DNA of 43,409 nt from Asparagopsis taxiformis (Eukaryota; Rhodophyta; Florideophyceae; Bonnemaisoniales; Bonnemaisoniaceae): contig JALQPE010000329.1 in the NCBI GenBank assembly GCA_030407315.1, positions 1-43,409 of the forward strand, read 5' to 3'. This document shows positions 37,654 to 43,409 of this stretch, piece by piece. Both the position numbers and the translations under genes were made by a program. The notes beneath the pieces are model-generated. The model was not told the origin of the DNA. It did no database searches and saw only the letters and a list, made by a program, of their open reading frames with translations. The first letter of the stretch is position 1. Each line of letters starts with the position of its first letter.

Positions 37654-39435
37654 ATGTCTTGTCCGGACAGTATAAGAGAGGAAGCTGAGAGACGGGAAGC
37701 GCACTCGGAGGTACCACAATTGTGGATTTCATCGTCTACACAACATTTGAACAGAGAACCGATTGAACGAACTGAGATTGCAGGGATTACAATGGGAGAC
37801 AATAGTATCATGAATACTACAGCGGAGAAGAGCAATTCTCCTTCTGCTGAAGAGAAAAGCATCACTATTGCTCAGTACAGCTCTTCTAAAGTGCAAGTTG
37901 ATCCTCGCAAAGTGAAATTTCCGACAGTGACCTCCCGTTTGGTGCGACCGGGTCGTGTAAACGAACTGGCCAGCATTTTCATGGATAGAGGTTTCTCTAC
38001 CACTGGAACTATGATTACAGTCTGCAAAATGGAAGATAACGAAGGAGACGAGTTTTACTGCATCGATGGCTCTCATCGCATAGCTGCTCTGCAACTATGC
38101 CTGGAGAAGTACTCAGGAAAGAACAGGGATTCCTTGGAATTGGTTTGGGTACAACAGTTGATTGCGCCGAACGGGCGTCTAATTTTCGATGCGCTGGAGG
38201 TTCTGAAACTGTCTCTCGAAGCCAATATACAAACTCACGATGTCGCTTCTGTGAGCATTGCCGACAATGTGTGTGCGGTCATAGAGTTTCTCAGGTTTTC
38301 CAACCAGATGGATCTTCCTGTTGTCCGGCTTATTCCTATTCTGAAAGAAGTGAGCTATATTCTGCCGTCCGACAGGAACCGTTCGGAGAACTCGTATAGG
38401 CAGTACATCAACATTGCGAAGGGGTTCAATCGCACAGACAGCGTTGCTTTCGTGTACTGGAGCTCTATCCCTAGCGTTTACAATGCTTTGGATAGGAACA
38501 GAGAAATCGAGGATGCAAGAACCGAGGGAAGAGATCCGGACTTTTCTCGAATTGACTCTGCCGATATGTACGGGTGCGTGCTCGATCTTGTCAATAACGC
38601 AATATTCCGCAATGGCACGGACGGACGCGGGACGCGCGATAAGGAGTGGTTCCAGTGGTTTGTGCTCGAGATGACAGCGTCGTGGACAAGGATGAGGAGG
38701 AAGAGAGGACTTGTCAGAAATATCGGAAGCGGAAGTCCGTTCACGATGCGCACTTGGCTACTGGCTCTGTTGGCCATCTATGATATGGCAGAGGTCGTCC
38801 GCAAGTGGTTGAACTCTGCAACGATGGAGGAATTCGTGCGAACGGATTTGGCAGCAGAAAACGCGAAGGAGGTCGGGGATAATGATCATCGCATTGGAGA
38901 GCGCATTGTATTCGTCCTTGTCGACTTTCATGACGACGTGGTAGACAGTAGCAGTCTGAGAACCAAGAACGGGATGTTTACAAACAGTTTTTACGACAAA
39001 CTGGAATATGCTACCGGGACAAAGGCAATGCAGGAGACGAAAGCGGAGGAGGAGAGGGAACGGAATCGCATGACCCCCGGAGAAATAGAAAAAGCACTTG
39101 TTGATGGCGCCAAAGCAGAAGACGAAGAAGCACCTACTGCCGCAGAACAGGGAAATAATTCTACAGAGAAGGAAACTGTGGAAACTTCTGGTCCTGTTCA
39201 AGCAGAAGAAGGAGTATCTGCCGAAGCCCAAGCAGAGCAGGAAGTTTCTGCTGTTGTGGAGGAAGAACAGGAAATTACTCCAAATGTGGTGGCTGAAGAA
39301 GTGATTCCTGCTGTCGCGACGAAAGCAATAGAAGAGGCACCTCTGAGCACCCCGAAAGAAAGAAGCAGAAGACCGTCCTGCCGCAGCAAAAGAGGGAGGA
39401 CAGGAACGTCCTGCCACGCGTCTTGCAGCAGCTGA
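37654..39435 (+). CDS. ParB-like domain protein (first copy)
   Basis: In this 593-residue frame, residues 80-215 have the ParB/Srx-fold pattern: VDPRKVKFP, a first conserved Arg in RLVRPGRVNELASIF (98-107), a strand TMITVCKM, and the signature FYCIDGSHRIAAL (138-142 DGSHR), which binds nucleotide in bacterial ParB. LSLEANIQTHDVAS (187-200) matches the place of the ParB A-E-N-x-x-R segment. Residues 220-440 are helical and unassigned. From about 455 it becomes Glu/Ala-rich coiled coil, and the last 20-25 residues are out of frame. The coil resumes in frame 2 (from about 39360) and runs into the dioxygenase frame, so one long protein is likely. ATGs at 37654 or 37792 could start it. Confidence 0.7.
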   Translation: MSCPDSIREEAERREAHSEVPQLWISSSTQHLNREPIERTEIAGITMGDNSIMNTTAEKSNSPSAEEKSITIAQYSSSKVQVDPRKVKFPTVTSRLVRPGRVNELASIFMDRGFSTTGTMITVCKMEDNEGDEFYCIDGSHRIAALQLCLEKYSGKNRDSLELVWVQQLIAPNGRLIFDALEVLKLSLEANIQTHDVASVSIADNVCAVIEFLRFSNQMDLPVVRLIPILKEVSYILPSDRNRSENSYRQYINIAKGFNRTDSVAFVYWSSIPSVYNALDRNREIEDARTEGRDPDFSRIDSADMYGCVLDLVNNAIFRNGTDGRGTRDKEWFQWFVLEMTASWTRMRRKRGLVRNIGSGSPFTMRTWLLALLAIYDMAEVVRKWLNSATMEEFVRTDLAAENAKEVGDNDHRIGERIVFVLVDFHDDVVDSSSLRTKNGMFTNSFYDKLEYATGTKAMQETKAEEERERNRMTPGEIEKALVDGAKAEDEEAPTAAEQGNNSTEKETVETSGPVQAEEGVSAEAQAEQEVSAVVEEEQEITPNVVAEEVIPAVATKAIEEAPLSTPKERSRRPSCRSKRGRTGTSCHASCSS

Positions 39436-39607
39436 GAAGAGGGAAGCAGAACGTCTTGCTGTTCTCCAAAAAGAACAGGAACGTCTTTCAGCTTCAAGGG
39501 CAGAGCGGGAAAGTCGTGCCAGGGATAATTCGCCGGGAAGGATTGTCAGAGAAGATCTTCCTCAGGGAAGGAAACAAAGCGGCGATACGCAAAGTCTGGA
39601 TATCAAC

Positions 39608-40915
39608 TTGGACAATAGTGGTCGCATGGACATAGACACGCCTGGACAACAAGCTGGAGATGCGCAGAACCGCTCTGTGATATTGAAACTTCGAATCAGG
39701 ACACCAGAAACTTACAGCACTAGCCCGGCCGAAGTGGACAAGGAGAATTCGGGAAGAAGCAGGAGTTCTGGTGGAAGCGGCGATGAAAACGAGTCCAGGT
39801 TGCATAAGAAGCGAAGAAGGGAAGATACTAGCGCGAAGTTTTCTGAGCCCAATACGCCGGATGACAACATTGAGATTGGGCCTCCCCGGGAAAAGAAGAA
39901 GAGTAGAGTCAATGCAAGAAAACGAACGACTGGAGAAGAAGCACCACTCTTCACTGACGAGCAAGAAAACTCCCTTCCAGACCGCACATTCGCAGAGGAC
40001 ATACCTGAGAAGCTGCCTTTATGCGTTCCTTCCAACTCGAGAATGAAGTATTATATCACAGAAGAAGACATTGATACAATCCGGACGGAGATAATGGAAG
40101 CAGCTGCAGGCTACTCTACTTTGGTATGTCCCCTCGGTTCTTGTGAAAGCCAACAATACTTCAGCTACCAGAGAAGAATGATCGACGAGCTTGGTTACGT
40201 GGTGTTGCAAGACATTTTCTCTTCTACTACAGTGGGAGCAGCTACGCACGAGTTATTCACACAGATGGCCAGCACATTCCAAGGTACTACAAGTGGCTCA
40301 AGTGCAAGTCAGAAGAACCCGTGGAAACCACTTCGACCGAAAGACAGCACTGGTGTATTCAAGACGGACCGGAAAAGCATCTGCGATGACCTTGAGCAAG
40401 AAAGCGCGCGGCAGTACAGGAACAAGCTGATTCTGGAGCTAGGTAAGGCGATTTGTGCGGAGAACCTGAAGCTCGGGTTTGGAAGAGAAGAAGCGGTGGT
40501 CTTTCCAGAAACGGGTCTTCGTCTGATTTTGACCGCAGAAGGTAGTCAGGAGCAACTTATGCATACCGATGTTCCCGTCCGTGAGGGAACTGGAACTGGT
40601 CCTCTCAACTCGCCATCATATTTCATGATGGCTGCTGGTGCGGATGGGTTCATCATTCGTATCGCCAAGTTCAGCCATGTGTGCCTAAGTCATCCAGCGA
40701 AAGAAAAGTACCGCGTGCCAGTGACGAACGTGCGCATCCCACCGTATTCCCTGCTTGTATGCCGAACGGACGTGTATCACGGAGGAATGGGATTCGCGGA
40801 GGGTCGTTCTTCGGTGATGGGTACCAGCATCCTATCCGGTCCCATCTATCACTGCGAACTTCCAGGGAGAAGTTGCTACAGCCTCCCTTCAATGTCAACT
40901 ACTGGGAGCGTTTAG
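39608..40915 (+). CDS. 2-oxoglutarate/Fe(II) dioxygenase-like domain, probable C-terminal half of the ParB-like protein
   Basis: The frame opens at a TTG (39608), and the same frame is open back to a TGA near 39353 with an Ala/Glu/Arg coiled coil (KREAERLAVLQKEQERL). This suggests it continues the preceding gene after one frameshift. Residues 60-110 are charged with NLS-like KKRRRED and EKKKSRVNARKR. The C-terminal 240 residues suggest a double-stranded beta-helix oxygenase: MIDELGYVVLQDIFS (191-205), the HxD iron motif MHTDVP (H319, D321), LLVCRTDVYHGG with the distal His (H391), and R400 nine residues later in the place of the 2-oxoglutarate-binding Arg. The layout fits PhyH/TET-JBP-type folds. 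Family assignment beyond the fold is not possible by eye. Confidence 0.55.
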   Translation: MDNSGRMDIDTPGQQAGDAQNRSVILKLRIRTPETYSTSPAEVDKENSGRSRSSGGSGDENESRLHKKRRREDTSAKFSEPNTPDDNIEIGPPREKKKSRVNARKRTTGEEAPLFTDEQENSLPDRTFAEDIPEKLPLCVPSNSRMKYYITEEDIDTIRTEIMEAAAGYSTLVCPLGSCESQQYFSYQRRMIDELGYVVLQDIFSSTTVGAATHELFTQMASTFQGTTSGSSASQKNPWKPLRPKDSTGVFKTDRKSICDDLEQESARQYRNKLILELGKAICAENLKLGFGREEAVVFPETGLRLILTAEGSQEQLMHTDVPVREGTGTGPLNSPSYFMMAAGADGFIIRIAKFSHVCLSHPAKEKYRVPVTNVRIPPYSLLVCRTDVYHGGMGFAEGRSSVMGTSILSGPIYHCELPGRSCYSLPSMSTTGSV

Positions 40916-41143
40916 ATATCTGATGAAATTAGTTCTTAATAGCATTCTATGGCAGGCATCAAGGCCGCCTTCAAGTAAACGATGAAAGTTAGGCTAGTAC
41001 ATGACGTTTGCGTATGTAGACGGGTCGAGAGATATACAATACTCAATTTAATATGAGAAGGGGAGGAAACTATGGTGGGCACTACTAGAATAGAACAAGG
41101 TAATATCGCAGTCGTCTTTGGTTACAACATTGAGGTGAGGAAG
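40916..41143. other. Short spacer after the dioxygenase frame
   Basis: Presumed 3' UTR. No canonical AATAAA was seen. Confidence 0.4.
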
Positions 41144-41431
41144 GCTTACAGATGATGCAGTTTCGCTGGGGTGCTGACAGCAAAGTCATCGTTACGATGA
41201 CTTTGCTGTAATGATTTGATTTCTTACAGCAAAGTCATCGTAACGATGACTTTGCTGTAAGAAATCAAATCATTACAGCGGCCACAATTTTTTACCGGGT
41301 AAAAAATTCTTGCTGATTTTTTTACCCGGTAAAATTTTCTCACCACTGTAATCAAACCTTTCCTTACAGCAAAGTCATCGTAACGATGACTTTGCTGTAA
41401 GCATCCCGGGTAAACGGCTTCGGCTGTAAGC
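41144..41431. repeat. Palindrome array 2: a 288-bp cassette with terminal inverted repeats
   Basis: Three copies of the array-1 palindrome lie at 41177-41209 (core only), 41223-41261 and 41363-41401, with TTTACCCGGTAAA-type hairpins between. The cassette begins GCTTACAGATGATGCAGTTT and ends GTAAACGGCTTCGGCTGTAAGC. These ends are imperfect inverted repeats of about 30 bp, so the unit looks like a foldback element. No clear target duplication was found. Confidence 0.9.
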
Positions 41432-41968
41432 GGTTGGGAGTTTCGTCCGTCTCCCACCCTGGGAAGGGTGAGAAGGGAAGTGTGGAGCCGGGAACATCGT
41501 ACAACGATGGTTTGGACGACTGTTGACGGCTCTGGGGAGCACTCTGCGTCGTGCAAGCCTGGTTTGCGCTGGCTGCACTACCTGGTATTGAACGGTTCTG
41601 TGCGCAAAGTTTACTCATGAAGGAGTTAGGGTGTTGTGTACCACACCAACCATAGTTACTAACATTTGCAGTGTACTCTAGTGATGTAATTATTATTCTA
41701 GTTTCTAGCTATACAATGATATTAAGTAAGTCAGATGTGCACAGAGCATGGTCTAAGCCTAGCACGGTAGAGAAAGATGGAAGAAAGATTGAAGGGTAGG
41801 CATGCAGAGGTGAAGGCAGCAGTATGTGTAGACTATGGCAGTGGTAAGAAAATATTTCATGCACCAAAGGGTGGGTAGAGTGACATTAGAGAGGTGGTGT
41901 GTAGGGGGAAGGTAGGTGGAGATGATGAAGGAGGACAACAGAAACGAGAGCGAGGGTTGAGACCAACG
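41432..41968. other. Spacer between palindrome cassettes
   Basis: No gene seen. A small symmetric motif, CATCGTACAACGATG, lies near 41494 and loosely echoes the centre of the large palindromes. Confidence 0.4.
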
Positions 41969-42293
41969 GCTTACAGATGGAGCAGTTTACCAGGGATGCT
42001 TACAGCAAAGTCATCGTTACGATGACTTTGCTGTAAGGAAAGGTTTCATTACAGTGGCCATGATTTCTTTACCGGTAAAAAAATTCCTGGCCGCGCTGTA
42101 ATGAAAACGTTTTCTTACAGCAAAGTCATCGTAACGATGACTTTGCTGTCAGGAAACAAAACATTACAGTGGCCATGATTTCTTTACCCGGTAAAAAATT
42201 CCTGGCCTCTGTAATGAAACGTTTCCTTACAGCAAAGTCATCGTAACGATGGCTTTGCTGTAAGGATCCTTGGTAAACTGCCTGAGCTGTAAT
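41969..42293. repeat. Palindrome array 3: second cassette with terminal inverted repeats
   Basis: Copies lie at 41999-42037, 42114-42152 (one arm imperfect) and 42226-42264 (one mismatch). The cassette begins GCTTACAGATGGAGCAGTTT and ends GTAAACTGCCTGAGCTGTAA, closely matching array 2, so the two cassettes are paralogous copies of one unit. It lies about 200 bp before the second ParB-like gene. Confidence 0.9.
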
Positions 42294-42425
42294 TGTCGTA
42301 CAACGAAAAGTGATGTGGAAGGTTCGGATTGGTCAACCGCTGAATATCATTACCAGGGTGTATACTAATAGGAATATGTCAGATCTCTAAGTTTCGCCTA
42401 TCTTACTCAGCTTACGCAGCAAAAC

Positions 42426-42497
42426 AGCTTGTCGTTCAGATCTTCTTCTCTCTTTCTCAATCTTTCACTCTTCGTTTGTCAATCACTCACCAAAGCA
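42426..42497 (+). promoter_or_regulatory. Pyrimidine-rich leader of the second ParB-like gene
   Basis: A CT-rich run (TCTTCTTCTCTCTTTCTC and similar) leads into CAAAGCAATGGC, a good eukaryotic start context, at 42498. This resembles a 5' UTR and supports the ATG at 42498 as the start. Confidence 0.5.
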
Positions 42498-43409
42498 ATG
42501 GCTCAACAATCCCCCAACGCTTTCGACCGCCAGGTGCGCTCTGCCAGCCGCCGTGACAACGATTCTCCCACTCCTTCTCCCTCTCCTTCTCCCTCTCCTT
42601 CTCCTTCTCCTTCTCTGGCCCCCCCTGTCCCCATGGACGTTTGCGAAGCTGCTGCAGCGCTGACCCAGCTCAGCCCAGCACCTAAGCCCGTCCCCTCCCC
42701 CCCTTCCGCTTCCGATCCCGCGGTTGTCCCGACAATCGACGCTGGCGTTCCCGCAACTCCGCTTCCGGCTCAATCTGCCGAAGCGGCGCCAGCCGTCGAG
42801 GGATCTGGTGCTCCTCTGCCCAGCTCGCCTGCTCCGGACATGATCATCGCGTCCGGCAGCGACTTGGCAGAGGATGCGGAGAAGGTCGATGATCACAACG
42901 CTCGTGACATCGTACCGAACAAGCCTCTCCGCAGCACCAGGCTGGCCTACCCTGGCACAGTGCCCATCCCGGTGGATGTGGACTACGACATAAGTCCGGA
43001 GAGCTGCCGAAACATTCCAGTCTTCATTTCCCCCCCTGGATGTTCTCCTCGGCAGTCGTGTCCAGGGTGGTCAGGCCGCATCGCGTTGATGAGTTGAAGA
43101 AAACGTTTCTCACTCAGGGATTTTCCGTGATTGCTTCACGCGTGTCCGTCTGCGAGGTGATTGATTCCAATGCAAAGTACGACTGCAATATGTCGATGGA
43201 TCTCACCGAGTGACCGCGTTGAAGGCCATTCTCGAGTCGGCTGGACCTGCTCCTGCGAAGGACAGTCCAGAGTGTGGGAGGAGTTTGTTCAAGTCTGACA
43301 TCTTACCGTCGCTTTGGAAAACTATTCCAGTCGACTTTCTCCTCCCACCGACTCGGCTTGGCCGGGATGTCTTCTGCTCCGAGAAGTACTCCCGCTTTTC
43401 ACGGCTGAT
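42498..43409 (+). pseudogene. Second ParB-like gene, frameshifted, runs off the window
   Basis: The frame starts MAQQSPNAFDRQ and carries a disordered Pro/Ser/Ala-rich region with an SP repeat (SPTPSPSPSPSP). The fold begins at about VPIPVDVDYD. After a C7 run near 43030 another frame gives VVSRVVRPHRVDELKKTF and GFSVIASRVSVCEV. After a second shift near 43170-43190, a third frame gives YVDGSHRVTALKAILES. These align block by block with RLVRPGRVNELASIF, ITVCKM and CIDGSHRIAALQLCLEK of the first copy, so the homology is clear. The dioxygenase part, if present, is beyond the window. It is a pseudogene unless the shifts are introns or base-call errors. Confidence 0.7.

Noticed and set aside
36439..42293. 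CRISPR array
   Set aside because: The repeats are full palindromes, the intervening DNA is itself a repeat family rather than unique spacers, and the genome is eukaryotic.

Overview
This window is nuclear DNA from a eukaryote. Almost every recognisable gene belongs to, or has been damaged by, a transposable element. The long reading frames are intronless, the retroelements are Copia, Gypsy (chromovirus) and DIRS-like, one gene encodes an NB-ARC protein, and GC content is moderate. A compact but TE-rich genome such as that of a florideophyte red seaweed (Chondrus-like) would fit. That is inference from gene style; nothing in the sequence fixes the species.

Layout. 1-3852: 3' part of a frameshifted Ty1/copia element on the + strand (Copia-A) with a very A/C-rich coding strand. 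3853-5179: no gene seen. 5180-10384 (minus): a tyrosine-recombinase retrotransposon (DIRS order, closest to Ngaro in lacking a methyltransferase) with Gag, RT, RNase H and YR frames. 10897-16034 (minus): complete Copia-B with identical 318-bp LTRs, AGCGT target duplications, an initiator-tRNA-Met half-tRNA primer site and one in-frame TAG. 16040-18147: nothing convincing. 18153-24382 (minus): complete Copia-C with identical 490-bp LTRs, GGCTT target duplications, a leader ORF, gag and pol. 25063-26544: NB-ARC NTPase gene, cut off where a Gypsy LTR appears to begin. 26543-29787 (minus): 5'-truncated chromovirus. 29788-30725: palindromic GACAGT/ACTGTC DNA and a 17-copy, 35-bp minisatellite. 31413-31553: a foldback hairpin.

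32513-43409 is the most unusual part. A large CACTA/Plavaka-like DDE transposase (32513 to about 36318) is followed by a gene with a ParB-like domain (DGSHR motif) and, one frameshift later, a probable 2-oxoglutarate/Fe(II) dioxygenase domain (HxD...H...R). A second, frameshifted ParB-like gene runs off the right end. Three clusters holding eleven copies of a 39-bp near-perfect palindrome lie between these genes, interleaved with a second palindrome family built on TTTACCCGGTAAA. Two of the clusters are cassettes with their own terminal inverted repeats.

The order transposase, palindromes, ParB-dioxygenase, palindromes, ParB suggests an undescribed mobile or selfish system. In it, a ParB-fold protein could recognise palindromic (parS-like) sites and an attached oxygenase could modify DNA, chromatin or protein. 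The domain calls rest on motifs seen in the sequence. The functional link is a hypothesis.
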